Source: an uncultured Bacteroidota bacterium
GTDB taxonomy: Bacteria; Bacteroidota; Bacteroidia; Chitinophagales; LD1
Direction: 5' to 3'
NCBI GenBank assembly: GCA_937894725.1
Contig: CALAYL010000074.1
Location: 1-60,544 of the forward strand
Length of the DNA: 60,544 bases
Part shown: one piece after another, positions 8,351 through 17,315 of the stretch
How the letters are laid out: the number at the start of each line of letters is the position of its first letter
How positions within the stretch are numbered: the first letter of the stretch is position 1
The notes under the pieces: model-generated
What the model was told of the DNA's origin: nothing
Seen by the model: only the letters and a program-made list of their open reading frames with translations
The model's database searches: none
Position numbers and translations under genes: made by a program

Positions 8351-9205
8351 ATGCTGATCATAAAAAACAAGAAAGACCTTGATATTCAATTAGATAAAGC
8401 AAGGTTTAGCGGATATTCGATAGGTTTTGTGCCTACCATGGGTGCGCTCCATGAGGGGCATTTGAGCCTAATTAGGCAATCGAAGCGAGTGTCAAAGCTC
8501 ACGGTATGTAGTATTTTTATAAATCCAACCCAATTTAACGATCCAGCAGATTTTGAAAAATACCCCTCTACCATAGAGGCTGATATAGCATTATTGTTGT
8601 CAGTAAAATGCGATGTTTTGTTTTTGCCTGCGGTAAGTGAAATGTATCCTGACGGCACAGCGCTAAATTCCACTATCGATTTTGGATTTTTAGCTGAGAC
8701 ATTAGAGGGGGAGTTTCGTCCTGGCCACTTTGATGGTATGGCACATATAGTAGAGCAATTGCTCTTAGCCGTAAAACCTGATTTTTTATTAATGGGGCAA
8801 AAAGATTACCAGCAAGCCATGATAGTGCAAGCGATGATAAAGCATCGGCTACTTGTGGTAGAGCTGATAGTGTGCCCTATAAAACGGGAGGCCGATGGGC
8901 TAGCGATGAGTTCGCGCAATGTGCGACTAGATAAAGATAGTAGAGCGTTAGCCATTACGTTATCTAAATGTTTAAAAAAAATGAAAGCGGCTATTCAGAA
9001 AAATCCAGCTATTGACTCCGCTTCTTTAATCGGATTGGGAGAAAAGATGCTCTCAAAAATACCTGCGTTCAAAGTTGAATATATCGCCTGGCGCGATGCT
9101 AATGATTTGAGCAAGTTTGATACGTTGTCACCTCGTCAATCTTCGGTGTTGCTTGTCGCTGCATGGATAGGAGGAGTAAGGTTGATCGACAATTTGGTAG
9201 TATAG
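8351..9205 (+). CDS. panC: Pantoate-beta-alanine ligase
   Basis: 284 residues, normal length. It condenses pantoate and beta-alanine using ATP in the last step of pantothenate synthesis, on the way to CoA. The signature MGALHEGHLSL (30-40, His34 and His37) is followed by the ligase motifs SIFINPTQFNDPADFEKYP, FRPGHFDGMAHIVEQL and GQKDYQQ, and a later substrate-loop motif MSSRNVRL. The cytidylyltransferase-like fold is complete. panD, often next door in Bacteroidota, is absent here; the gene is followed tail-to-tail by an oxidoreductase. A promoter box ends 2 bp before the ATG. Confidence 0.97.
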   Translation: MLIIKNKKDLDIQLDKARFSGYSIGFVPTMGALHEGHLSLIRQSKRVSKLTVCSIFINPTQFNDPADFEKYPSTIEADIALLLSVKCDVLFLPAVSEMYPDGTALNSTIDFGFLAETLEGEFRPGHFDGMAHIVEQLLLAVKPDFLLMGQKDYQQAMIVQAMIKHRLLVVELIVCPIKREADGLAMSSRNVRLDKDSRALAITLSKCLKKMKAAIQKNPAIDSASLIGLGEKMLSKIPAFKVEYIAWRDANDLSKFDTLSPRQSSVLLVAAWIGGVRLIDNLVV

Positions 9206-9210
9206 TTTTG

Positions 9211-10224
9211 TTATGCCAAAGCCGATACCACTCGCTGCCGTTTTATTTTATCTAAAATCATATAACCTACTTCCATAGCGTTTAGGCCATCTTGTATAGA
9301 TACCGGCACAGGTTTGTTATACGCTATACTTTCCCAAAATGCCTCCAACTCCATTTTTATAGCGTTGTTTTCGGCTGGGCTTTCTAGTTCAAATTGAATA
9401 TATTTTTTCGGTTTGCCTGGCATGTCGAGCTCAAAGACGTTGCCTTCTTCTACTGGATGTTCGTGTATTGAAAATGTCTCTGCTTTTTTCTTCAAAAAAT
9501 CCATCGAGATATACGCACCTTGCTGAAAGAGGCGCATTTTGCGCATATTTTTGACAGAGATACGACTAGCCGTGAGGTTCGCCACGCAGCCATTGTCAAA
9601 CTCTATACGTGCATTGGCTATGTCTGGAGTATCGCTGATGATAGCTACTCCGCTTGCACTCACTTTTTTTACGGATGCTTTGACTAAACTCAATATCAAA
9701 TCTATATCGTGTATCATCAAATCGAGTACAACCGATACATCGGTGCCTCGTGGGTTGAATTGCGCGAGCCTATGGACCTCTATGAATAGGGGCTGATGCG
9801 CTTTGTCTTTGATACTAAGATAGGCTGGGTTAAATCGCTCTACATGCCCTACCATCGCTTTTACTCTCGCTTCGTCAGTGAGTGATAGCAGTTTGCGCGC
9901 TTCGGCTAGGGTGCTAGTAAGGGGTTTTTCTACAAAATAATGTTTAAATCGAAATGCAGCATACGCAGCATAATCAAAGTGAGCAGCTGTGGGTGTCACA
10001 ATGTCGATAGCGTCACATTTTTCTACAAGTTCCTCAAAGTTTTGATACGACTTTACGCCAAATTCTTTTTCGATAATAGCTATTGCCGCAGAGTCAGAAT
10101 CATAAAATCCCACAATCTCAAAGCCTGCTATTTCTTTCAAAAGTTTGAGGTGGATTTTGCCGAGATGTCCAGCGCCTATAAGTCCTATTTTTACCTTCGT
10201 CATCGGTGCTAAAGTAATAGACAT
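9211..10224 (-). CDS. Gfo/Idh/MocA-family NAD(P)-dependent oxidoreductase
   Basis: 337 residues. The N-terminal Rossmann fold has KIGLIGAGHLGKIHLKLL, the acidic YDSD at the end of beta 2, the VTPTAAHFDYA segment and the family signature VEKPLTSTLAEARKL with the catalytic-site Lys. The C-terminal alpha/beta domain follows, with DLMIHDIDLILSLV holding the usual substrate-site His/Asp residues. Substrates in this family are mostly sugars or polyols; none can be named here. The first ATG is 10224; an internal ATG seven codons later (MTKVKIG) starts directly at the Rossmann strand and is an equally likely start. It ends 6 bp from panC, tail-to-tail, and diverges from mtaB. Confidence 0.9.
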   Translation of the reverse strand: MSITLAPMTKVKIGLIGAGHLGKIHLKLLKEIAGFEIVGFYDSDSAAIAIIEKEFGVKSYQNFEELVEKCDAIDIVTPTAAHFDYAAYAAFRFKHYFVEKPLTSTLAEARKLLSLTDEARVKAMVGHVERFNPAYLSIKDKAHQPLFIEVHRLAQFNPRGTDVSVVLDLMIHDIDLILSLVKASVKKVSASGVAIISDTPDIANARIEFDNGCVANLTASRISVKNMRKMRLFQQGAYISMDFLKKKAETFSIHEHPVEEGNVFELDMPGKPKKYIQFELESPAENNAIKMELEAFWESIAYNKPVPVSIQDGLNAMEVGYMILDKIKRQRVVSALA

Positions 10225-10334
10225 GCCGCTACCTACGCTATTTTGTCGTTTTTAATCACCCACCTTAGTATGTGGATTGTATAAAATTAAGGAACTGATA
10301 TTTAGAAAAGAGTGGCTATTTTATACATTATTGC

Positions 10335-10342
10335 TACTTTCG
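10335..10342 (+). promoter_or_regulatory. -7 promoter box of mtaB
   Basis: TACTTTCG, one base off TAnnTTTG, ends 4 bases before the mtaB ATG at 10347. The expected transcription start coincides with the start codon, so a leaderless message is predicted. Confidence 0.45.
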
Positions 10343-10346
10343 CGCC

Positions 10347-11675
10347 ATGTATTATCAGCGCAAAGTAGCTTTGACCACCTTGGGATGCAAGCTCAATTTT
10401 TCGGAAACATCGCAGATAGGCCGCTCGCTTAGTGAGCATGGCTATGAGCGAGTATCGTTTAGCGATAGGGCAGATTTTTATGTCATCAACACTTGCTCTG
10501 TGACCGAAAATGCAGATAAGCAAACTAAATCGGTGGTGCGCTCTGCGCTTAAAACCAATCCTGCTGCCAAAGTGGTAGTAATAGGATGTTATGCTCAGCT
10601 CAAACCTGATGAAATAGCGGCTATTCCAGGCGTAAGTATGGTTTTAGGAGCAAAAGAAAAATTTAATTTGGCTCCTCATTTAGAAAAGCTATCGGACGAA
10701 AGTGCAAATGCGCTTGTGTTTGCTACACCTATAGAGGAGGTCAATTCGTTTATGCCTGCGTTTTCGCATGGTGAGCGGACTCGTTCTTTTCTCAAAATTC
10801 AAGATGGATGCGACTATAAATGCTCTTTTTGCACGATTCCTTTAGCTAGAGGTATGAGCCGAAGTGCGCCCATAGCAGAGATTGTAAAAAAGGCAGAAGA
10901 GATAGCTGCAGCGGGTATTCGAGAAGTAGTGATAGCAGGTGTGAATATAGGCGACTATGGCAAATCGACCGATGGTGCTGGGCGCACCGGAGAAACTTTT
11001 TTTGATTTAATAAAAGAGCTGGATAAAGTGGAAGGTATCGACCGCTGGCGTATATCTTCGATAGAGCCAAATCTATTGACAAATGAGATAATAGATTTTG
11101 TAGCCGAGTCAAATCATTTTATGCCACATTTTCATATTCCATTACAATCAGGTAGCGACAGAATATTGAAATTTATGCGTAGAAAATACCTCACTAAACT
11201 TTATGAAGAGCGGGTAGCTGCTATCAAAAAAGTAATACCCCATGCTTGTATAGGGGTAGATGTGATTGTAGGTTTTCCTGGAGAAACAGAAAAGGCCTTT
11301 TTAGAAACCTATTCGTTTATTCAATCCCTTGATATAGCTTACTTACACGTGTTTACTTATTCTGAAAGGGCCAATACCAAAGCAATCGACATAACCCCTG
11401 TAGTACCAGTAGCAGAACGCAAAAAGCGCAACGAAATGCTTCGTATTTTATCAGAAAAAAAACGCCATGCATTTTATCAATCGCAGCGGGGTGCCATTCA
11501 AAATGTACTGTGGGAATCTGAAAACGATATGGAAATCATGTATGGATTTACGGCTAATTATGTGAAAGTAGGAAAACCCTATGATGAAGCCAGTGTAAAT
11601 ACGATTGAACAAGTCACCATAGGACAGACTACGGGCGATTTTGCACGCATATTGCCAGTAGCCCAATTAGTTTAA
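10347..11675 (+). CDS. mtaB: tRNA t6A37 methylthiotransferase
   Basis: 442 residues. Radical-SAM methylthiotransferase that converts t6A37 to ms2t6A in tRNAs reading ANN codons. The N-terminal UPF0004 domain holds three cluster cysteines (TLGCKLN Cys14, INTCSV Cys50, IGCYAQ Cys81). The radical-SAM CxxxCxxC is GCDYKCSFC (Cys155, 159, 162), followed by GVNIGDYG and the HIPLQSGSDRILKFMRRKY segment. A TRAM-like tail completes it. The LGCKLNFSE start and the GCYAQL spacing favour MtaB over MiaB or RimO. The start is set by the promoter box ending at 10342. Confidence 0.95.
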   Translation: MYYQRKVALTTLGCKLNFSETSQIGRSLSEHGYERVSFSDRADFYVINTCSVTENADKQTKSVVRSALKTNPAAKVVVIGCYAQLKPDEIAAIPGVSMVLGAKEKFNLAPHLEKLSDESANALVFATPIEEVNSFMPAFSHGERTRSFLKIQDGCDYKCSFCTIPLARGMSRSAPIAEIVKKAEEIAAAGIREVVIAGVNIGDYGKSTDGAGRTGETFFDLIKELDKVEGIDRWRISSIEPNLLTNEIIDFVAESNHFMPHFHIPLQSGSDRILKFMRRKYLTKLYEERVAAIKKVIPHACIGVDVIVGFPGETEKAFLETYSFIQSLDIAYLHVFTYSERANTKAIDITPVVPVAERKKRNEMLRILSEKKRHAFYQSQRGAIQNVLWESENDMEIMYGFTANYVKVGKPYDEASVNTIEQVTIGQTTGDFARILPVAQLV

Positions 11676-11747
11676 AACGGTTACAATAATTATCAGCACC
11701 AGTATTGGTACAACACAGTTTTTATATATTGCACACAAATTATTTTT

Positions 11748-12899
11748 ATGTTATTCGATAGATGTTATCCTAAAATTACAGATTGGCTTTTTGATGTTTC
11801 AAATCAAGCTATTGACTTGCGGGTATTGCCGCTATATAGCTATGGATTTTGGGTAGCCATGGGTTTTTTGGTAGCGGCTATACTTTTGGGCAAAGAGCTA
11901 AAACGTAGAGAGGCTCTAGGTTTGTTTCAATATACCGAGAAAGAAGTACATGAAGATGGAGTAGATTATTTTAGTTTTATGGTAGCCGCAGTAGTGGGCT
12001 ATTTGGTGGGTAGCAAAGGAGTAGGATACATGGGGTTGACTATCAATGAAACCCTTGCTGGTATTGTAGGTGCGGTGATAGTGCTAGGTGGAAGATTAGC
12101 TTATTTTCTTAAAACCAAACCTGACACACCGAGTGTGAGAATAGAGCGAGTGTATCCTTCTGACTTAGTGGGCGATTTAGTCATATTGGCAGGGGTGTTT
12201 GGTGTTACAGGCTCTATATTTTTTAATTATTTAGAAAGTCCTGAAGATTATGTTGGGTTTTGGAATGACCCTGTATCGTATCTTTTTAGTGGGCTCTCTG
12301 TATATGGCGGTTTGATATGTGCTGGTATTGCTATTTTGATTTTTGCTTATCGCAAAAAAATCAACGTACCAAACTTGTTTGATAGCTTGGCCATCGTTTT
12401 TATTTTGGCCAATGGAGTAGGTCGTATTGGATGTCAAGTATCAGGCGATGGAGATTGGGGTATTGTAAATCCGCATACTAAGCCATCATTTATACCTCAG
12501 TTTTTGTGGGCAAATACCTATCCTCATAATATTATAGATGAGGGTGTGCCCATCACTGGTTGTATGGAGCCGCATTGTATGCAGTTGGCAGAGGCCGTTT
12601 ATCCTACTCCTATCTATGAGTTTTTGATGTGTACGGCTATCTTTTTGATCCTGTATTTGCTGCGCAAACGATTTACACCAATGCCAGGTATGTTGATTTT
12701 TCTTTTCTTTATTTTTATTGGTATTGAGCGGTTTTTAATAGAGAAAATCAGAGACCTAGGCGCAAGGAATCTTTATTATACTCCGTTTGGAGGGTTTAAG
12801 CAGTCCGAATTGATTTCTATTGCCCTTTTTGTGGTAGGTGTTTTAGGTTGTATTTGGACTTGGTATTACTACAAAAAAGTGCGTGCAAAAGTTGAGTAA
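11748..12899 (+). CDS. lgt: Phosphatidylglycerol-prolipoprotein diacylglyceryl transferase
   Basis: 383 residues, inner-membrane enzyme that attaches diacylglycerol to the lipobox Cys of prolipoproteins, several of which are encoded in this window. About seven hydrophobic segments, with the Lgt signature GVGRIGCQVSGDGDWG and the YPTPIYEF motif. It is longer than E. coli Lgt (291) because of insertions between the first membrane segment and the core (around 60-150), as is common in Bacteroidota. It stands alone between mtaB and the porP-like gene, with a 72-bp upstream gap. Confidence 0.95.
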   Translation: MLFDRCYPKITDWLFDVSNQAIDLRVLPLYSYGFWVAMGFLVAAILLGKELKRREALGLFQYTEKEVHEDGVDYFSFMVAAVVGYLVGSKGVGYMGLTINETLAGIVGAVIVLGGRLAYFLKTKPDTPSVRIERVYPSDLVGDLVILAGVFGVTGSIFFNYLESPEDYVGFWNDPVSYLFSGLSVYGGLICAGIAILIFAYRKKINVPNLFDSLAIVFILANGVGRIGCQVSGDGDWGIVNPHTKPSFIPQFLWANTYPHNIIDEGVPITGCMEPHCMQLAEAVYPTPIYEFLMCTAIFLILYLLRKRFTPMPGMLIFLFFIFIGIERFLIEKIRDLGARNLYYTPFGGFKQSELISIALFVVGVLGCIWTWYYYKKVRAKVE

Positions 12900-12965
12900 C
12901 TACTAAATGTTAGTATTTGTTTAAAAATAAATAGGGCTATATGTTTTTTAATTCTTAAAAAATCA

Positions 12966-12973
12966 TAACTTTA
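12966..12973 (+). promoter_or_regulatory. -7 promoter box of the PorP/PorE-like operon
   Basis: TAACTTTA fits TAnnTTTG with one change and lies 21 bp upstream of the ATG at 12995. No good -33 TTTG is visible at the right spacing. Confidence 0.35.
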
Positions 12974-12994
12974 AATAATTAAACCCCTAGATTT

Positions 12995-14038
12995 ATGTTT
13001 AAAGCTATACCTAAAAAACTTTCCTTACTTGCCGCAGCAGCTTCTATGATTGGTATCATAAATGCGCAAGATCCCCACTTTTCTCAATTCTATACTTTTG
13101 CTTCGCAGCTCAACCCATCACTAGTCGGAAACTATGACGGTAGTTACCGTGTGGCTGCGATATATAGAAATCAGTGGTCTTCAGCCTTACAGCAATCTGG
13201 CTATACTACCATAGGAGCCGATGTTGATTTTTCATTTTTAGAAGGCTATCTTCGAAAATCAAAATTTGCGGTGGGTGTAGGCGTACTCAATGATAGAAGT
13301 GGAAAGGCAGGGCTTTCTTATCTTAACGCTACAGTTTCATTAGCTTATCATCAAGGATTTGGAAAAGATGGTAATCACAGATTATCTATTGGATTGCAAG
13401 GAGGCTTTATTCAAAAGCGAATTGATAATCCATTGTTTGGCGATCAGTTTGTAGATCACAATCAAACACCACTTGGCTCATCGCAAGAAAACATAGTGCG
13501 TGGATTTTATAATGGAGATTTGAATGCAGGTTTGTATTGGAAGTCAAATTTCAATGATAGAGTGCGCTTTGGATTAGGTTTTGCAGCATACCACTTATTA
13601 GAGCCTAAAGAAAATTTAGTAAATGAAGCGTTTGCAGTGCATGGCAATCAATATAGAAGATTGACGGCCGATGTGAATGTAGAGGCCTTTATAGGAAAGA
13701 AGAAAAACTTCTCAATTGCACCAGAGTTTGTGTTTTTGATGCAAGGTCCAGCGAGAGAGATTAATCCAGGCTTGTTTTTTGGATACTATTTCCAAACTGG
13801 GTTTAGAAAAAACAACAGTCTTCATTTAGGGGCAAGATATAGAGTAGGTGATGCAGTGATACCAATGGTACAAGTAGAATTTAGAAATATTCGCTTAGGC
13901 GCATCGTATGATGTCAATATTTCCAAACTAAATGCTACAACACGTAATCAAGGTGCATTTGAAATTTCACTTTCTTACGTAGGCGAAAGCATTAAGTATT
14001 TTAAAGGCAGCAAATCGCTACCTAGCCGAAGATTTTAA
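12995..14038 (+). CDS. PorP/SprF-family type IX secretion system outer-membrane protein
   Basis: 347 residues. A signal peptide (about 1-24, ending INAQ) is followed by the PorP/SprF hallmark DPHFSQFYTFASQLNPSLVG, then AAIYRNQWSS. The rest is an antiparallel beta barrel with alternating aromatic strands (KFAVGVGVLNDRSGKAG, HRLSIGLQGGFIQKRID, LHLGARYRVGDAVIPMV). PorP-type proteins sit in the outer membrane and attach the PorK/PorN ring to it; SprF-type paralogues assist individual large substrates. The partner gene 55 bp downstream has the PorE domain order, which supports a T9SS role. Several PorP paralogues usually occur per genome, so this need not be the core one. Confidence 0.88.
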   Translation: MFKAIPKKLSLLAAAASMIGIINAQDPHFSQFYTFASQLNPSLVGNYDGSYRVAAIYRNQWSSALQQSGYTTIGADVDFSFLEGYLRKSKFAVGVGVLNDRSGKAGLSYLNATVSLAYHQGFGKDGNHRLSIGLQGGFIQKRIDNPLFGDQFVDHNQTPLGSSQENIVRGFYNGDLNAGLYWKSNFNDRVRFGLGFAAYHLLEPKENLVNEAFAVHGNQYRRLTADVNVEAFIGKKKNFSIAPEFVFLMQGPAREINPGLFFGYYFQTGFRKNNSLHLGARYRVGDAVIPMVQVEFRNIRLGASYDVNISKLNATTRNQGAFEISLSYVGESIKYFKGSKSLPSRRF

Positions 14039-14093
14039 TTTTATCTACCCTTTTACCTAAATAGCGTACTACTGTGGTAAAAAATATTGTGAT

Positions 14094-16430
14094 ATGCTAA
14101 AGAAATTATCTACTTGTTTAATATTGTTAGCTACATGGGTATCCGTGATGGCTACAGGTACTAACCATCAAGTATCTCAACTTTCAAAAAATGCTCGTCT
14201 CAAATTGGCAGACCGCTATTTTGCAGAATCTCTTTTTTATAGTGCAGCTGAAAATTATCAAGCATACTTAGCTAAAAAGCCAACATCACGCTATGCAAAT
14301 TATTGGTATGCAATGTCGCTTTACTATGCTAAAGATTACACTAAAACAGAAAGAGCGTTTGCTCGATTTTACGCACTTACACCTACTAAGAAAGACAATA
14401 AAAAACAATGGGAGCAAGAGGATAAATCCGATTTTAAAATGGGCAAGTTTTTCTACGGACTCACTCAATTTAGAAATGGAAAATATGATGAAGCTAAAGC
14501 GACATTATCTTCTTTCAAATCTAACTACAACTCTTCAGATGAAGCAGAAAGGGCTACGGTATATCGCATAGTCAAGCAAACTCAACTATCGTGTGACTCT
14601 GTGATTAATATACCTAAAGCAAAAGTGAAAATAAAAGCATTGCCTAAAGGAGTGAATCATATCTACTCTGAGACTGCCCCATTTTCGCCAAAGCCGGGTG
14701 AATTGTATTATACCTCTACAGGTTCAGATACGTTGATGACCTTTAAAAATTACAAAAACGAGAAATATACGGCTATATATAAAGCCACAATGAATGGTAG
14801 AGAGTGGAATAAAGGACAAAAGCTAGGATTTCCTATCAATGAAGAAAACTATTATACCTCTAATGGTACTTTCAATCCATCTGGTACGCGTTTTTATTTT
14901 ACGAAATGTTTAGAAAGAGATGATGAAAGACCTCTTTGCAATATCTTTGTATCGGAGGTACGCAATGGTACTTTTGGTGAGCCAGAAAGACTGCCTAAAA
15001 ACATCAATTTTGAAGAGCTATACACTTCAACTCAACCTACCGTTCGGGCCACAGAAAATCCAAATGTGGAGTATGTCTATTTTGTGAGTGATAGACCAGG
15101 TGGGTCGGGCGGCTTAGATATTTGGTACACACGAAGAGATAGAGCAGGGCAGTATCAAGCCCCTGTAGTACTTCCGAATACTATTAATACGGCTGCCGAT
15201 GAAGTAAGTCCATTTTATGATGATAGTACTAAGCTGCTCTACTTTGCCTCAGATGGTCATGTAGGATTTGGGGGATTTGACATGTATGTAGCAGCTCAGT
15301 CGGCAGACGAAGGAAAAAAATGGTTGGCACCTTCAAATTTAGGAAAGCCTATCAATTCTGGCGCAGACGATTTGTTTTTTACAAAAGCAAAAGATCAGAC
15401 AGAAGGTTTTTTTACTTCCAATAGAGAAGGTTCTTTACCGCTAGCGGGTATATCTACAGCAAGTGATGATATCTTTGGCTGGGAAAACTTTAAGTATGCA
15501 GTTGAAGGAGCAGTTAAAATTGCAGGGTTGGAGAAGGCTGATTTGGAAGGAGCTAAATTTTCACTTTACCTCAAAAAAGCTGATGGAACTAAAGAGCTGG
15601 TAGCTGTGGATACATCATCTAAAGGTGGCGATTATTTCTTTAAATTAAATCCAGATGCAGACTATGAGATAGCAGTAGAGCGACCAGGTTTTTTGCCCTC
15701 TTTCGAATCGGTAACCACCAAAGGATTGGCTGATGAAGACACATTGAATCAAAACCTTAAAATAGACAAGGATTCGTATAGGGTATATGGAAATGTGACG
15801 GAAGATGGTAAGCCAGATAAAGCAATAGAAGGCTTTAACTTGTTAGTTTATGAAATTTTACCTGGAGGTCAGGAAAGACTGTTTTCTGAGAAGAAAATTA
15901 ATGCAGGAGAATCTAACTACGAGGTGCAATTACCAACTGGTAAAGACTATAAATTAATGACTCGTAAAGAAGGCTATTTTGCAGGAACTACCAGAGTAAC
16001 TACGAAAGATTTGGGCAATGATGTGACATCAATAGAGAAAAATATGTCGATGAAAAAAATGCAACTCAATGTAGAGTATAAGTTGGATAATATCCTCTAT
16101 GAATTTGGCAAAGCTACGCTTACTACTCAATCTAAGTTGATACTGGATTCTCTATTTTTTATCATGGACGAAAATCCAGGTATAGTAATCGAACTTAGCT
16201 CGCATACGGATTCAATTGGTTCTGTAGTCAACAATAACAAACTCTCTCAAGCTAGAGCACAAAGTTGTGTTGATTATCTCATTTCGAAGGGTGTAGAAAA
16301 GAAACGAATGATACCTATGGGATATGGTAAAAGCAAGCCTGTAGCACCAAATTCTACACCAGAAGGAGCGGATAATCCAGAAGGCCGTGCGCTAAATAGA
16401 CGTACAGAGTTCAAGATTCTGAAGATGTAA
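14094..16430 (+). CDS. PorE-like OmpA-family protein (TPR, beta-propeller, carboxypeptidase-regulatory-like, OmpA)
   Basis: 778 residues. After a signal peptide (about 1-20) come TPR-like helices (25-165: LADRYFAESLFYSAAENYQAYL, KMGKFFYGLTQFRNGKYDEA), WD40/PD40-like propeller repeats (190-460: SETAPFSPKPGELYYTS, VYFVSDRPGGSGGLDIWYT, LYFASDGHVGFGGFDMYVA), a carboxypeptidase-regulatory-like beta domain (about 465-645) and a C-terminal OmpA domain (about 665-778) with SSHTDSIGS, LSQARAQSCVDYL and LNRRTEF. This order matches PorE, which holds the T9SS trans-envelope complex on peptidoglycan. The Asp and Arg that bind diaminopimelate are present. It forms a pair with the upstream PorP-like gene. 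Confidence 0.88.
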   Translation: MLKKLSTCLILLATWVSVMATGTNHQVSQLSKNARLKLADRYFAESLFYSAAENYQAYLAKKPTSRYANYWYAMSLYYAKDYTKTERAFARFYALTPTKKDNKKQWEQEDKSDFKMGKFFYGLTQFRNGKYDEAKATLSSFKSNYNSSDEAERATVYRIVKQTQLSCDSVINIPKAKVKIKALPKGVNHIYSETAPFSPKPGELYYTSTGSDTLMTFKNYKNEKYTAIYKATMNGREWNKGQKLGFPINEENYYTSNGTFNPSGTRFYFTKCLERDDERPLCNIFVSEVRNGTFGEPERLPKNINFEELYTSTQPTVRATENPNVEYVYFVSDRPGGSGGLDIWYTRRDRAGQYQAPVVLPNTINTAADEVSPFYDDSTKLLYFASDGHVGFGGFDMYVAAQSADEGKKWLAPSNLGKPINSGADDLFFTKAKDQTEGFFTSNREGSLPLAGISTASDDIFGWENFKYAVEGAVKIAGLEKADLEGAKFSLYLKKADGTKELVAVDTSSKGGDYFFKLNPDADYEIAVERPGFLPSFESVTTKGLADEDTLNQNLKIDKDSYRVYGNVTEDGKPDKAIEGFNLLVYEILPGGQERLFSEKKINAGESNYEVQLPTGKDYKLMTRKEGYFAGTTRVTTKDLGNDVTSIEKNMSMKKMQLNVEYKLDNILYEFGKATLTTQSKLILDSLFFIMDENPGIVIELSSHTDSIGSVVNNNKLSQARAQSCVDYLISKGVEKKRMIPMGYGKSKPVAPNSTPEGADNPEGRALNRRTEFKILKM

Positions 16431-16475
16431 CACAATTTCGGTTTTAAATTGCCGTTATTTTCCTAATTTTCACCA

Positions 16476-17312
16476 ATGAAATTTAGAAGTTTTCTTTTTG
16501 CTTTACCGATATTGTTTTTTTTACAGAACTGTAAGAAAATGCCCAATGGGGGAGTACCTATCTATTTGAAAATTGATAGCGTATTAGTATCCTCTACCCT
16601 TGACCAAGGGAGCGCCTCTCATAAAATTACTGATGTGTGGGTTACTGCCAATGGTGAGAACAGGGGCGTATATCCATTGCCTGCAAAAATCCCCATTTTA
16701 GCAAGTGGTGATGTACGTATGATTGTGAGTGCTGGCATTAGAGATAATGGCATTTCGAGTACACGTGCAGAATATCCATTTTATAATGTTGATGAATTTA
16801 CCATTAATGGTACAGAGGGAGGTAAGACATATACCCGCAACAGTGTGTTTACCTATTTAGATGGAACAAAATTCGCATTTAAAGAAGATTTTGAAGCAAG
16901 CAATGCGTATTCGAATATGACTCGTATCACCTCAGGTACGGATGCAAATGTATTTGAGGGCAGTGCAGCTGGTAAACTAACTCTTGGCCCAAATGATACC
17001 GTAGTGGTAGCATATAATACAAATGGATTTCCCATAACTGGTGCTGGAAGGGAAGTGTATTTAGAGGTAAATTATAAAAGCGATGCTTTTTTTGAAGTGG
17101 GTTTAATCACTACAAAAGCGGGCTTGTTAGGAAATTATTATAAAATGACCATTTCACCCAAGGAAGAATGGAATAAAATATATATAAACCTTAGTAATGA
17201 GGCAGGCACTATATTAGCAGACGATTATCGCTTATATTTTAAAATAGCAAAGTTGGCAGATGGTACTACCGCCACTACCTATCTCGACAATATTAAAGTG
17301 GTGCAATTTTAA
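16476..17312 (+). CDS. Lipoprotein of unknown function
   Basis: 278 residues with a lipoprotein signal peptide (FFLQNC, Cys19, followed by KK). The mature part is beta-rich: an N-terminal region with KITDVWVTANGENRGVYPLP, then a jelly-roll-like C-terminal half beginning FKEDFEASNAYSNM and ending TYLDNIKVVQF, which resembles carbohydrate-binding-like beta sandwiches. I recognise no named family. It is 45 bp after the porE-like gene and 3 bp before the sugar transferase, so it is probably co-transcribed with the latter. A role at the outer membrane in polysaccharide or surface-protein handling is possible but inferred only from position. Confidence 0.65.
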   Translation: MKFRSFLFALPILFFLQNCKKMPNGGVPIYLKIDSVLVSSTLDQGSASHKITDVWVTANGENRGVYPLPAKIPILASGDVRMIVSAGIRDNGISSTRAEYPFYNVDEFTINGTEGGKTYTRNSVFTYLDGTKFAFKEDFEASNAYSNMTRITSGTDANVFEGSAAGKLTLGPNDTVVVAYNTNGFPITGAGREVYLEVNYKSDAFFEVGLITTKAGLLGNYYKMTISPKEEWNKIYINLSNEAGTILADDYRLYFKIAKLADGTTATTYLDNIKVVQF

Positions 17313-17315
17313 ACA

